The notes under the pieces: model-generated
Seen by the model: the letters and a program-made list of their open reading frames with translations, nothing else
Databases searched by the model: none
What the model was told of the DNA's origin: nothing
Shown here: positions 1-8,969 of the stretch, one piece after another
How positions within the stretch are numbered: position 1 is the first letter of the stretch
Layout: every line of letters starts with the position of its first letter
Translations under genes and position numbers: made by a program
Assembly (NCBI GenBank): GCA_019636695.1
Contig: JAHBXD010000004.1
Coordinates: 62,001 to 126,000 of the forward strand
From: Phycisphaeraceae bacterium
Lineage (GTDB): Bacteria > Planctomycetota > Phycisphaerae > Phycisphaerales > UBA1924
Length of the DNA: 64,000 bases
Direction: 5' to 3'

Positions 1-1
1 G

Positions 2-478
2 GCAAGTCTTCCGAAGGGCGAGGGGTTCGACGTGGTTACGGCCAACCGCGTCGATGGCGCGCAGATGCACCCCGCACACGATTCACCTCCTGTGCACGAA
101 GTCTGGATGTTCGGCCGCTTTCCCGCCAAACTGCTCATTTTCGATGTCTTCCTGCATCGATCGATGGCACGCACATGCATCCCGAGCATCGGAGCGTTCA
201 TGATGTCGCCGAACCTGACCGAGACCATGGATCGGCGCTGGCTCGATCGCTTTCCTGTCGGCCCGCGGCTGGCGCTACTCGAGCCCGGCGACCGCACAGT
301 CTCCCACCCTGCTTATCCGCGGTATCCCGAATTGCTCGGGCACATGTTCCACCGCCTCACGTGGCCTGCGGGCGACTATGTCGGCTATCGGTGCGAAGTC
401 ATGTATCCGCAGTGGGGAGCGGGGTATTGCATGCTCTTTGACTACACCCCTGCCGAAACCGATCGTCCCTCGGCTTGA
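2..478 (+). CDS. C-terminal part of an unknown lineage-specific protein (cut by window edge)
   Basis: The frame is open from base 2 to the stop at 476-478, so the gene begins left of the window and the GTG at 32 is probably internal. The protein aligns throughout with the C-terminal third of the 437-residue protein at 47240-48553. Shared features are the core FDVFLHRSMA versus FDVYLHRSLA, the YVGYRCEV versus FIGYRCDV segment, and a final aromatic-Asp-(Y/F)-(T/S)-P-A motif just before the end. No known family is recognised and no signal peptide or membrane segment lies in the visible part. Two copies in 64 kb suggest a paralogous family in this genome. The reading frame is firm; the function is unknown. 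Confidence 0.7.
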   Translation, partial: ASLPKGEGFDVVTANRVDGAQMHPAHDSPPVHEVWMFGRFPAKLLIFDVFLHRSMARTCIPSIGAFMMSPNLTETMDRRWLDRFPVGPRLALLEPGDRTVSHPAYPRYPELLGHMFHRLTWPAGDYVGYRCEVMYPQWGAGYCMLFDYTPAETDRPSA

Positions 479-512
479 CCGGCCCACGCCTCTCCTTGCC
501 CGTTTGATTCGG

Positions 513-1649
513 TCACTTCAGGCCGTTGGGCAGCAGTTTGTGCAGATCCTTGAGATCCTGAGCCTTCTCCGACGGCATGATAAGCGTTGCATCGGGCGTG
601 TGTACGATCGTCAACCCTTCGCACCCGAGCAAGGCGATGGTGTGCTCGCCCGACTCGCCGCTTACGACGAGATTCTGCTTTCCGTTGACGATGAACGTGC
701 GAGCGCGACCAGACACACGATTGCCGTCATCATCAGGGCGCAGGGTTTCGGCATAACTCGGCCAACTGCCGACATCAAGCCACCGGACATTCATGTCGAC
801 CGCGCAGATCATGAGATCGTCCTGCATCGAGGCCGGCTCCATCACGGCATAATCGATGCTGATTCTCGGGAGTGTCGGATAGACTTCGTTGAGCACCTTC
901 GTGTATGTCGGTGTTCCCCACGCACGTTGAATCAAGCCGAGACCGGCGGCACTCTCCGGCTTGAACCGTGACAGGCACTTCATCAGCGTGCCTGCATGGA
1001 ACACGAACATGCCGCTGTTCCATCCGAATCGCCCGCTCGCCACATACTCCGCCGCGCGCCGGGCATCGGGTTTTTCCACAAACTTCTTGACCCGCCACGC
1101 CGAATCCGCCTCTTCGATCCGTTCTCCCCGTTCGACATACCCGAATCCTGTTGCCGGGTACGTCGGCGTGATGCTGAAGGTCACCAGCCGGCTCGGGTCG
1201 TTCTCCACCAAGCGAAACCCGATGTCCATAACCCGACGAAAAACGTCATCCGGCTCGATGATGTGATCCGCCGTTAACACCGCAAACACAGCATCAGGAT
1301 CGATTCGCTCAAATACCGCGGCCGCAAAACCCACCGCGTTGACCGTGTCACGCCCCTCAGGCTCACCCAGAATGTGTGCATCATCGAACTGGGGCAAACC
1401 CCGGCGAATCAACTCGCGATATCGCTCCCCCGTGCAGATGTACTGCCGATCCTGAGGCAACAGGCTCGTCAGACGATCCGCGGCGAGTTCCAGGAGCGAA
1501 CGCAACGGTGCTCCCGGTGGGTCGTGTGGCCGCTGAATGAACGGCAGAAGTTGTTTCGGCAGGTGCTGCCGGCTCATCGGCCATAGGCGTGTGCCTTGAC
1601 CGCCGGCCATGATCATCGCAAAGCGGTGTGTCGGTTCTGGGGTGCTCAT
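513..1649 (-). CDS. manC: Mannose-1-phosphate guanylyltransferase
   Basis: This enzyme makes GDP-mannose from mannose-1-phosphate and GTP in the cytoplasm, for envelope glycans. The 378-residue protein opens with the nucleotidyltransferase signature AGGQGTRLWPMSR (about residues 15-27). It then has a TADH metal/substrate segment near 126, GFGYVE near 166, FVEKP near 187 and WNSGMF near 208, in family order. Length fits the single-domain type; the phosphomannose-isomerase cupin domain of longer ManC proteins is absent. The ATG at 1649 was chosen because the family start lies just before the signature; upstream in-frame sequence is low-quality and unlike the family. It is divergent from comEC with about 120 bp between them. 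Family assignment is sure; preference for mannose over another hexose phosphate is inferred. Confidence 0.9.
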   Translation of the reverse strand: MSTPEPTHRFAMIMAGGQGTRLWPMSRQHLPKQLLPFIQRPHDPPGAPLRSLLELAADRLTSLLPQDRQYICTGERYRELIRRGLPQFDDAHILGEPEGRDTVNAVGFAAAVFERIDPDAVFAVLTADHIIEPDDVFRRVMDIGFRLVENDPSRLVTFSITPTYPATGFGYVERGERIEEADSAWRVKKFVEKPDARRAAEYVASGRFGWNSGMFVFHAGTLMKCLSRFKPESAAGLGLIQRAWGTPTYTKVLNEVYPTLPRISIDYAVMEPASMQDDLMICAVDMNVRWLDVGSWPSYAETLRPDDDGNRVSGRARTFIVNGKQNLVVSGESGEHTIALLGCEGLTIVHTPDATLIMPSEKAQDLKDLHKLLPNGLK

Positions 1650-1771
1650 CTCTAACTCTGCTATCGGCTTGGAGGGGGGGTGGTTCGTCTGTGGAACCCG
1701 AACCCCATGCCCAATGAACACGCAGACCCCACCCTCGCCCGAACACCAGCCAACTTCGGTAGGCTGCCCGC

Positions 1772-4291
1772 GTGGAAGACACACGCACTCGTGCAATCCC
1801 ACGACGAGGCTTATGGGCCTTGGCATCGGTGGGCGTCGGCATCGTTGCCGCCACCGCTGTACCCAGCGTTGCCTCGCTGCACTGGCTGCTGATCGCCGCG
1901 GCAGGCATCGTGTGCGTCGCGTCGTGCCGCGGCAGGTTTTGCGCCCTGGCGATGCTGATCTCACTCGGAGCATCGGCCGCCTCGTGGTGTTCGCTGCGAA
2001 CGCACGAGCGGCTCCCCTTCGCAATTGAGCGCATCCTCGCATCCCCGGGCGTCACATTCGATCCGGTCGCATCGCATGACACCAACCCCGTCGCTTCCGA
2101 AGAATTACCACGGACGCTCGTCCGCGTGCGTGCCGAGGTCATCCGCCCGCCGCAGCCTGCCCACCCGCCCCGCGGCGCACTCGCCGGTTTCGCTGTTCGC
2201 CCTCACTCCTCTGTGATGGATGTCCGTCTTCGCGCCATTCTTTCCCCCGGCGGCGAGATCCCCGCGGACGGAAGACTCTGGGTTCGCGTGACCGGCCAGA
2301 CACCGCCGACCGTTCGCGCGGGCGATCAGGTCACGCTGACCGGAACGTGGTCTCCTGTGCGCCCGGCGCTCAACCCCGGCGGTCGCGACAGGCGGCTGCT
2401 TGCCGCACACGACCATCGCGTCGGGTGGCTTGCCCTCCCCGGCTGGTCACTTGTCCAACCCATTCCGCACGATTCGCCGCAGGCCGAATTGAGAGCCTGG
2501 ACCATGCGCGTAATCGATGGTCTGCGGCAGCGAGCACGGCGCGTGCTCAGCGGCGAAGGTCGCGGGGCTTCACTCTGCCGCGCCATGCTTCTGGGCGAAG
2601 CCGACGCCGATCTTCGCGACACGCAAGACGCATTCATGCGACTCGGGCTTGCCCATCTCCTCGCGATCAGCGGGTTTCATCTGACGGTCATGGCCGGCGC
2701 AGCGCTCATGGCCATCCGCCTTACGGGCGACCGCGGCCGGTTCGAATCGCTTGCGGTCGCGGCGATCGTGGGCATCTATCTTCTGGTCGTTCCCGCCGAA
2801 ACCCCTGTCGTTCGCGCCGGGGTCATGGTGCTCGTGCTCCTGCTCTCGCGCGCTGCCGGGCGACGCTACGACGACCTGAACATCCTCGCCTGGGTCGCGG
2901 TCGGCCTTCTGGTCTGGAGGCCGCTCGATCTGTTTTCCCTCGGGTTTCAACTGAGCGTCGGGCTGACTGCAACACTGATCTGGCTCGCCCCGCGTGTTGA
3001 AATGGCGCTCCTCGGTCCTCCTGAACACCGGATTGCCCCCCCGACCCACGTAAAGCGATTCGCCCGGTGGCTAGCTCGCCCTGTCATCGCCGCCACCATC
3101 TGCTGGCTCGTCGCGCTCCCCGCTATTGTGTATTTCACGGGGCGCATTAGTCTTCTCGGCATCGCGGCGACCGTGCTCGTCGGACCGGCTGCAGTGCTGG
3201 TGCTTGCCGGCGGATACGCCTCGCTCATGCTCGGCATGCTTGTCCCGGGCCTGGAGGGCGCTATGCAGTACACGCTCGCCTTGCTCGGCGGGTGGCTTGC
3301 TGCATTTGTGCATCTGCTTGATGGCATCCCCGGCACGGTTGTGCACGTGCCGCGCGTTTCGACATGGTGGGGCCTTGGCGCAACAGTCGCATTAGTCTTC
3401 TGGCTCGCCTCTGGCCGAATCCGAAACCCGCGCTGGGCGGTCCTGCCCGCCCTCGTCGCCGTGTGGGCCACATTTGATATCAGCCGATGCAGCCTGGCGC
3501 GAGGCGTCGAACTCCGCCTTGATGCGCTTGCCGTCGGCGAAGGTACGTGCATGCTCATCCGAAGCGGAAACGACGCGATGCTGTGGGATTGCGGCGGGGG
3601 ATGGCCTGGCGCGGGCGTCGTCGAGATTCCGCGCGCAATCCGCGCTTTGGGCGCGTCCCGCGTGCGCACCGTCATCATCACCCATCCGCATTTCGACCAC
3701 TACTGCTCGCTGCTTGATGTTGTAGAACCCCTGGGCGTTCGACGGGTACTCGTGAGCGAGTGGTTTCTCGAAGCCGCCGACGCCCGAGCCAACGGACCTG
3801 AAGCCGCGCTTCGGCAAGGTCTGGAATCCCGTGGCGTCCGCCTCGAACTCATTGCCGCCGGCTCGAAGCTCTCGCTCGGAGTAGCCACGCTCGATGTGCT
3901 TGCACCAGAGCGAGGCTGGCGGGCGCGGCACGTGAACGATCGATCGCTGATGGCGCGCCTGCACGCACCGTCCGGCCTGTCTGTGCTGCTCACCGGCGAT
4001 GCGCAGGCCGAGGCATTCGGCCGCCTTGAAGGTCTTGACCTGAGGGCCGACGTGCTCGAATTGCCTCATCACGGCGCGGCCGTTGAAGCCTCGCGCGATC
4101 TGGTCGCCCAGGTCAATCCGCGCGTCGTGGTGCAATCGGCTGGTGACCGCCGCACTCCAGATGCCTACTGGCTCGACCTTGCCCGAGACCGAATCTGGTC
4201 TGTCACCGCGCGAGACGGCGCCTGCTGGGTCGAACTGCTGGCCGATGGTCGCCTTCGCGCCGGCTCGGTTCGCGCCTCGTCGAAGCGCTGA
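1772..4291 (+). CDS. comEC: ComEC/Rec2-family DNA uptake channel protein
   Basis: ComEC proteins form the inner-membrane channel that takes up single-stranded DNA in natural transformation. The 839-residue product has the three expected parts: an N-terminal membrane and OB-like region (about 1-230), the polytopic competence domain with LLAISGFHLTVMAG (about 295-308), and a C-terminal metallo-beta-lactamase-like domain. That last domain has THPHFDH near residues 637-643, LLTGDA and LPHHGA, the usual order of metal-binding motifs. The start is GTG at 1772, and no strong SD is seen. Other competence genes are not in the window, so a working uptake system is not shown by this gene alone. Confidence 0.92.
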   Translation: MEDTRTRAIPRRGLWALASVGVGIVAATAVPSVASLHWLLIAAAGIVCVASCRGRFCALAMLISLGASAASWCSLRTHERLPFAIERILASPGVTFDPVASHDTNPVASEELPRTLVRVRAEVIRPPQPAHPPRGALAGFAVRPHSSVMDVRLRAILSPGGEIPADGRLWVRVTGQTPPTVRAGDQVTLTGTWSPVRPALNPGGRDRRLLAAHDHRVGWLALPGWSLVQPIPHDSPQAELRAWTMRVIDGLRQRARRVLSGEGRGASLCRAMLLGEADADLRDTQDAFMRLGLAHLLAISGFHLTVMAGAALMAIRLTGDRGRFESLAVAAIVGIYLLVVPAETPVVRAGVMVLVLLLSRAAGRRYDDLNILAWVAVGLLVWRPLDLFSLGFQLSVGLTATLIWLAPRVEMALLGPPEHRIAPPTHVKRFARWLARPVIAATICWLVALPAIVYFTGRISLLGIAATVLVGPAAVLVLAGGYASLMLGMLVPGLEGAMQYTLALLGGWLAAFVHLLDGIPGTVVHVPRVSTWWGLGATVALVFWLASGRIRNPRWAVLPALVAVWATFDISRCSLARGVELRLDALAVGEGTCMLIRSGNDAMLWDCGGGWPGAGVVEIPRAIRALGASRVRTVIITHPHFDHYCSLLDVVEPLGVRRVLVSEWFLEAADARANGPEAALRQGLESRGVRLELIAAGSKLSLGVATLDVLAPERGWRARHVNDRSLMARLHAPSGLSVLLTGDAQAEAFGRLEGLDLRADVLELPHHGAAVEASRDLVAQVNPRVVVQSAGDRRTPDAYWLDLARDRIWSVTARDGACWVELLADGRLRAGSVRASSKR

Positions 4292-4329
4292 CACCCAGCA
4301 CACCCTGCACGCGGGCGTACCCTTTCCGC

Positions 4330-4755
4330 ATGAGTGCCACCCCCTCGCGTTACGAGCAGTTTCACGACTTCCGCACGCGCATGAATGAGCGCATTCTGGG
4401 CGACGATGCCTCCCGGGGTATGCATCCGGACGGCTCGGCCCGTGTCGGCGGCACACTCGTCACCAAGCGCTTCTTTTCGCTCGACGCACAGGCATATCGA
4501 GACGGCGCCCTGCCCGCTCGCACGAAAGAGCTTCTCGGGCTGGCCGCATCGATGGTACTGCGTTGCGATGACTGCATTGCCTATCACATCGACCAGTGCA
4601 TCCGTCTGGGTGTCCGCGATGAGGAACTCTGGGAGACCTTTGATATCGCCCTGATCGTGGGGGGCTCGATCGTCATTCCGCACTTACGACGAGCAGCCGA
4701 GTTTGTCGATGCCTGCCGCGCGAACTCGAACGTTTCGCCCGACCACGGCGCATGA
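4330..4755 (+). CDS. Carboxymuconolactone decarboxylase/AhpD-like protein
   Basis: The 141-residue protein has the AhpD-fold core: PARTKELLGLAASMV followed by the redox/proton-relay motif CDDCIAYH (Cys-x-x-Cys-x3-His), about residues 77-84. A second helix has GVRDEELWETFDIALIVGG. Family members are small helical, usually trimeric or hexameric, cytoplasmic proteins acting either as alkylhydroperoxidase adaptors or as decarboxylases. The CxxC favours the peroxidase-like type. It lies 38 bp after comEC on the same strand, is followed by a strong hairpin terminator, and shows no functional link to its neighbours. The substrate is unknown. Confidence 0.82.
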   Translation: MSATPSRYEQFHDFRTRMNERILGDDASRGMHPDGSARVGGTLVTKRFFSLDAQAYRDGALPARTKELLGLAASMVLRCDDCIAYHIDQCIRLGVRDEELWETFDIALIVGGSIVIPHLRRAAEFVDACRANSNVSPDHGA

Positions 4756-4758
4756 AAA

Positions 4759-4780
4759 GGGCCGCCCGATCGGGCGGCCC
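4759..4780 (+). terminator. Hairpin terminator between convergent genes
   Basis: A perfect 9-bp stem (GGGCCGCCC / GGGCGGCCC) with a GATC loop begins 3 bp after the stop of the AhpD-like gene. The convergent metalloprotease gene ends at 4844. There is no long T-run, so this is a strong hairpin rather than a textbook intrinsic terminator, but its place between two convergent ends fits transcription termination in both directions. Confidence 0.65.
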
Positions 4781-4843
4781 TCGCTGCATGTGTTCATCTC
4801 AAGACTGCTCCACGAAGCCGTGATTTCGCCTCGGGTTGAGCGG

Positions 4844-7800
4844 TCAGCGTCCGCCGGGCGTCTCATGTCCGTCGCGGCCGTAGATATTGATGATGGTCGT
4901 GCCGCCGCCCGCGCCTCCGGTGTTGTAGACGTATTGGGCCTCGAGCGCCTTGGAAATGCGGATCTTGGCTTCCGAGAGGTGAGCGCGCGAGTAGGTATCC
5001 AGGCGCGACCCGTTCTTGAGCAGCTCATCCAGGCGACCGTGCAACTCGCGCAGTTGCGAAGTTGCCAGGTTCGCCGCCGCCATGCCCGCAGGGCCGGTGG
5101 CCACGCCGAACGACAGATCAATCAGGCGGTTGACGTGCTCACGCTGCAGGCTGCGGCGAAGGCTCGAAATCATCGGCATTCTGTCCGAATAGCGCCGCTG
5201 CGCGGGGTTCTCCAGCTCCGACCAGACTTCCCGCAGCACGCCGTCGAAGAGTTCGGGCAGCGTGAAGGCGTCTTCCCCGCGATCAACCCGCGCTTCATTG
5301 TCGAAGACGCGCTGAAGCGTCGTCGGGTTCATCAGCATCGTCAGCGCCGAGGCCTGGATGCCCATGATCCGCGCGTGAATCGCGTATGCAGGATCCTGGA
5401 AGAGCGTCGCCATGCCGCCGTCATCCCACCAGCGGTCGGTGGTCATGTGCTGCAGCAGTTCGGGCGTCAACCCGTAGGCCTGGTCGCGCAGAATATTCGC
5501 GAAGATCCACGCCATCGCCTGACGCTGCTTATCCGGCTCGACGGGCACAATCGGCGGACGAGCATTGGGGTCGCCCTTCTTGTCGCGGTTGACGTACGAC
5601 CCACCCACCCAGCGGGCAATGTTGCCCATCTGGCTCGTGTGCAGCCACAGGCTGATGTCATACCCGCGACGCGCACGCGACCAACTCTGGCCTTCCTTCA
5701 CCCACTTCTCGAGCAGGTTGTTCCGCAACTTGCCCGCCATCATCACCATCTGGTCGGCGTATGTGATCGGGTCTGAACCCAGATCCCATCGCGTGATCAG
5801 CGGGTCAGGGCCCCAGGTGTCCTCATCCGTGCCGTACACCAACTCAGGCTCAGCGACGCGAGCGGCCACTTTCGCCGGATCACCCGACGTATAGCCGTAT
5901 TCGATCGCCCACAGGTCATACGGCCCGATGTCGATCATCGCGAAATCACCCTGCACTTCGCCGACATCCACGCGGAAATTCATGCCGTTGTAGTCCATCA
6001 CCGAGCCGCCCCAGGGCTTGCGCCCTTTGAACTCGCTGCTGTTGAACTGCTCAAGCGTGTGGATGCTCGACGCCTTGAAATTGTGACGAAGCCCGAGGGT
6101 GTGCCCGACTTCGTGCGCGACGAGATCTGCCAGCAGACGACCGACGAACTCCTCCGGAAGCCCGTCAAGCAGGCTCTCCGCCTCGCTCTTGGGTTTGCGC
6201 GCAGGCTCCTTCGCCGGCTCGGCCTTCGCCTCGTCCTCAGGTTCTTCGCCTTCCGGCTCACCATACCCCAGCTTCGCCCGGATCTCCGGCGGCAACTGGC
6301 TGATCAACTGCGGGTTCTCCGCAAGCTGCTTCTTGATCAGTTCCAGAACCTCCGGCGGAATCTCATCGCCCAACTCGGGCAACGAAGGCGCGAGCAGTTC
6401 TTCCAGCCCGATCTCCATCACCATGCGCATCGCGGCGACCTGCGCCAGTTTGCCTTGCCCGGCCATGCACAGGCCGTTCATCTGCACGTTCCGCCCGATC
6501 AGGCCGTCAAACTCATTCTCGCCGAGCAGGGCCGACACTTCCGCCGCGGCAGGGTGCCCGCCGTAGCGCACGACGCCCCGGGCTGCGCGCTGGGCCAGAA
6601 TCATGTCGCGCTCGGCGGGCGATGCCAGGCGCAGGCGCGGATCCCAATCAGGGTTCTTCTCAAGCCAGGCCAGCGTCTCCGGCCCGAAGGTCTCCATCGC
6701 CGTATCAGTGATGATCTGGTGCTCCATCACGAACCCGCGGATAAACCCGTCGGTGATCACGATGTCTGCGTCGAGAATCTGCCCTGTCTCGGGGTGAATG
6801 CGGCTCGGGCCGATTGCCGTACCTTGGTCGTTGCTCAGCCAGCGGATGAAGTTGTACCGGACGTCCTCAGGATCCTTCTCCATGTGCGCGCCGGTCTGGG
6901 CATCCTGATAGCGCACTTCGATCGCCCCGAGAATGCCGACCTGCTCGAACGCCTTGTTCCAGTACTCAATGCCCTCTTTCACCCAGCGCCGATACCGCAC
7001 GGGCGTCGCCGCATCGACATAAAAGACGATCGGCTCCTTCGGCGGGCTGAGCCGCAGCTTCGGATCGCGCTTCTCCAGATGCCAGCGCGTGATATAGCGC
7101 ACCCACACCTTGTCGCGGTCGAACTGGCCGAGATCCTTATACCACGTCGTGAAATATCCGACGCGCTCATCGGCCCGCCGCGGCTGATAACTGCCCCGCG
7201 CAGGAATGTTGCTGATCGAATAGTGCAGAATCCGGAAACGCCCGTCGCGCCCCGGAAGCTTGTAGGCAATTTCCACGTTCTCCGGAAAAGCCTTGACCTT
7301 GTCCACCTGCACCAGCGGCGTCCGAAGCCCGAACGCGCTGCTCCCGAAAAACTGCGCGGCGTTGCCGAGGAGCAGGTCGTTCATGTCGATCACTGGCTGC
7401 CCCGATGGCCCCATGCACAAAATCGGCACATCAAGAATCACCCGGTCGGTGAACAACCGCTCCACGCTCGCACGGCTTTCAGCGTCCCCGTCCGACTTCA
7501 CCGAAATCTGAGGGGCAATCAGGGCAAGCCGACGGTCAAACCGCTTCCAGTAGCAATACAAATCGCCCACCTGAAGGCCCGCATACAGGTCGCCGCCGCC
7601 GACCGTCGTCGCGAAAAACTGCTTGCGGCTCTCAAACCCACGCGGCAGCTCCGCGATGATGTGCCCGTCGCGATCGCGCACCCACAGGTTGTAGAAACTC
7701 GTTTCGTCCGTGGTCGAGATGACCTTGCGGTACCCGCGGCTCACATCCTCGAACCGGGGGAACTCACGCTCGCCCGACGAACTCCCCCGAGCTTGCGACA

Positions 7801-7960
7801 TCGCCATCATGCGGGCCAGATCCGCCATCTCTGATGCCGTCGCCTCACCTGCCGGCGCCTCGACGATACCTTCCGGCTCCGCAAGAGCCGCGAGGGCAAG
7901 GCTCGCACCTGCCGCCGCCGCTAGAACACTCGCCCTCCGACTGATGCTTCGCACCTTCAT
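4844..7960 (-). CDS. Large secreted zinc-dependent metalloprotease (DUF5117/DUF5118-like)
   Basis: A 1038-residue exported protein with a Sec signal (basic MKVRSISRRA, then an Ala-rich core ending near ALAEPEG). The zinc motif HEVGHTLGLRHNF near residues 612-624 is the metzincin HExxHxxGxxH pattern. Surrounding sequence matches the large bacterial DUF5117/DUF4953/DUF5118 metalloprotease family, including YRRWVKEGIEYWNKAFEQVG in the middle and a C-terminal helical part. A Glu/Lys/Pro-rich linker of low complexity precedes the zinc motif by about 50 residues. Start ATG 7960 has AAAGGAG eight bases upstream; a longer frame reaching 8080 lacks a signal-like N terminus. Likely a periplasmic or outer-surface peptidase; substrate unknown. 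Confidence 0.88.
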   Translation of the reverse strand: MKVRSISRRASVLAAAAGASLALAALAEPEGIVEAPAGEATASEMADLARMMAMSQARGSSSGEREFPRFEDVSRGYRKVISTTDETSFYNLWVRDRDGHIIAELPRGFESRKQFFATTVGGGDLYAGLQVGDLYCYWKRFDRRLALIAPQISVKSDGDAESRASVERLFTDRVILDVPILCMGPSGQPVIDMNDLLLGNAAQFFGSSAFGLRTPLVQVDKVKAFPENVEIAYKLPGRDGRFRILHYSISNIPARGSYQPRRADERVGYFTTWYKDLGQFDRDKVWVRYITRWHLEKRDPKLRLSPPKEPIVFYVDAATPVRYRRWVKEGIEYWNKAFEQVGILGAIEVRYQDAQTGAHMEKDPEDVRYNFIRWLSNDQGTAIGPSRIHPETGQILDADIVITDGFIRGFVMEHQIITDTAMETFGPETLAWLEKNPDWDPRLRLASPAERDMILAQRAARGVVRYGGHPAAAEVSALLGENEFDGLIGRNVQMNGLCMAGQGKLAQVAAMRMVMEIGLEELLAPSLPELGDEIPPEVLELIKKQLAENPQLISQLPPEIRAKLGYGEPEGEEPEDEAKAEPAKEPARKPKSEAESLLDGLPEEFVGRLLADLVAHEVGHTLGLRHNFKASSIHTLEQFNSSEFKGRKPWGGSVMDYNGMNFRVDVGEVQGDFAMIDIGPYDLWAIEYGYTSGDPAKVAARVAEPELVYGTDEDTWGPDPLITRWDLGSDPITYADQMVMMAGKLRNNLLEKWVKEGQSWSRARRGYDISLWLHTSQMGNIARWVGGSYVNRDKKGDPNARPPIVPVEPDKQRQAMAWIFANILRDQAYGLTPELLQHMTTDRWWDDGGMATLFQDPAYAIHARIMGIQASALTMLMNPTTLQRVFDNEARVDRGEDAFTLPELFDGVLREVWSELENPAQRRYSDRMPMISSLRRSLQREHVNRLIDLSFGVATGPAGMAAANLATSQLRELHGRLDELLKNGSRLDTYSRAHLSEAKIRISKALEAQYVYNTGGAGGGTTIINIYGRDGHETPGGR

Positions 7961-8187
7961 CGCACACTCCTTTATTGCGCGCACGCTCCATCTTCCCGCG
8001 CCCGCCGGCGACCAAAACCGATGCGGATCTCTCTTCTCGGGCCGACAAGCCCCACCCCGTGAACCCAAGGGGGGCCGCACCGAACCGCATCACGTTCTCG
8101 GACGAACGGCGTCGTTTGCGCAGTGTACCACCTGTTTAGGTGGCAATCCCATTCCATTTCACGCCGCCCTCAGCCATTCCTGCGCCT

Positions 8188-8817
8188 TCAATTACCGACG
8201 TCAGCCTCGCCCGATGCGTCGACCCGCCGGCTCAGGACATGCTGCCCGGAAAACCACCGGTACAAGTCTGCCCAACGGGCACGCTCATCTGCAAATGGCC
8301 AATGAGGGTTTTCGCCGGAAACGGGTACTCCCGTTACCGGGCAAATCGTGTCCCCCCGAATCAGCGCCCCACACCCCTCCCGAGAATCCCACGACTCGGG
8401 GAGGTCAAACCTGACCCGCCTCGAAGTCTCGCCGGTCGGCTCGATCCACACCCGGGCCGATTCTGCGGGCAATACCTCTTCCACCCGCGCTGCCCACTCG
8501 ATAACCACCACTTCCTCACCGCGGCGGTCATCCCACCCGGTACCCTCAAGTTCGGCCCCCGACCCCAACCGATAGGCATCAATATGGATCGCGACCCCCC
8601 CCAAATAGGGGTACTCTGCCGCGACGACAAATGTTGGGCTTGAAACGGCCCCAGCCTCGACCCCGAGGGATTCCATCATCATGCGCACGAACGTCGTCTT
8701 TCCTGCTCCCATGGGTCCGTCCAAACCCAGGACATCCCCCGGGCGCAAAACCCGCGCGATGCGCTGGGCCAGCGTCTTCATTGCTTCGAGATCGGGCACG
8801 TCATGCTCGAACCGCAT
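8188..8817 (-). CDS. tsaE: TsaE, tRNA threonylcarbamoyladenosine ATPase, with YacG-like C-terminal extension
   Basis: TsaE is the ATPase partner of TsaB/TsaD in making t6A37 of ANN-decoding tRNAs. The first ~140 residues are typical: P-loop GPMGAGKTTF near 30-39, SSPTF, HIDAYRL, and VVVIEWAARVEEVLP. The protein is 209 residues against the usual ~150-160. The last ~50 residues (from 8343 down to 8188) resemble YacG/DUF329: CPVTGVPV, then PFADERARWADLYRW, which matches CPxCGKxV and PFCSxRCxxxDLxxW, but three of the four zinc cysteines are replaced. Start is uncertain: ATG 8817 or ATG 8781, neither with a good SD. It is divergent from the epimerase gene. The TsaE assignment is firm; the YacG-like reading is inferred. 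Confidence 0.88.
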   Translation of the reverse strand: MRFEHDVPDLEAMKTLAQRIARVLRPGDVLGLDGPMGAGKTTFVRMMMESLGVEAGAVSSPTFVVAAEYPYLGGVAIHIDAYRLGSGAELEGTGWDDRRGEEVVVIEWAARVEEVLPAESARVWIEPTGETSRRVRFDLPESWDSREGCGALIRGDTICPVTGVPVSGENPHWPFADERARWADLYRWFSGQHVLSRRVDASGEADVGN

Positions 8818-8969
8818 GCCGACGACATCGTACGCGGTGTTCCGCTGCCCCTGATCCACCTGCCAGTTGACGATTGATCTTCGACTCGTCGATCGAGGCG
8901 GCCGATGAACCCCCACGGCACCGAAGCCAGAGATCCCAACGCCTTGATCGCGAAGAATGGAAGGTGGAC

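Noticed and set aside
6059-7834. 591-codon plus-strand open frame antisense to the metalloprotease
   Set aside because: High-GC shadow frame; Arg/His/Pro-rich without domain pattern, and the minus strand has a clear protease with signal peptide and SD.
8128-8143. Hairpin CCACCT-GTTT-AGGTGG after tsaE
   Set aside because: Six-bp stem without T-run; too weak to call a terminator.
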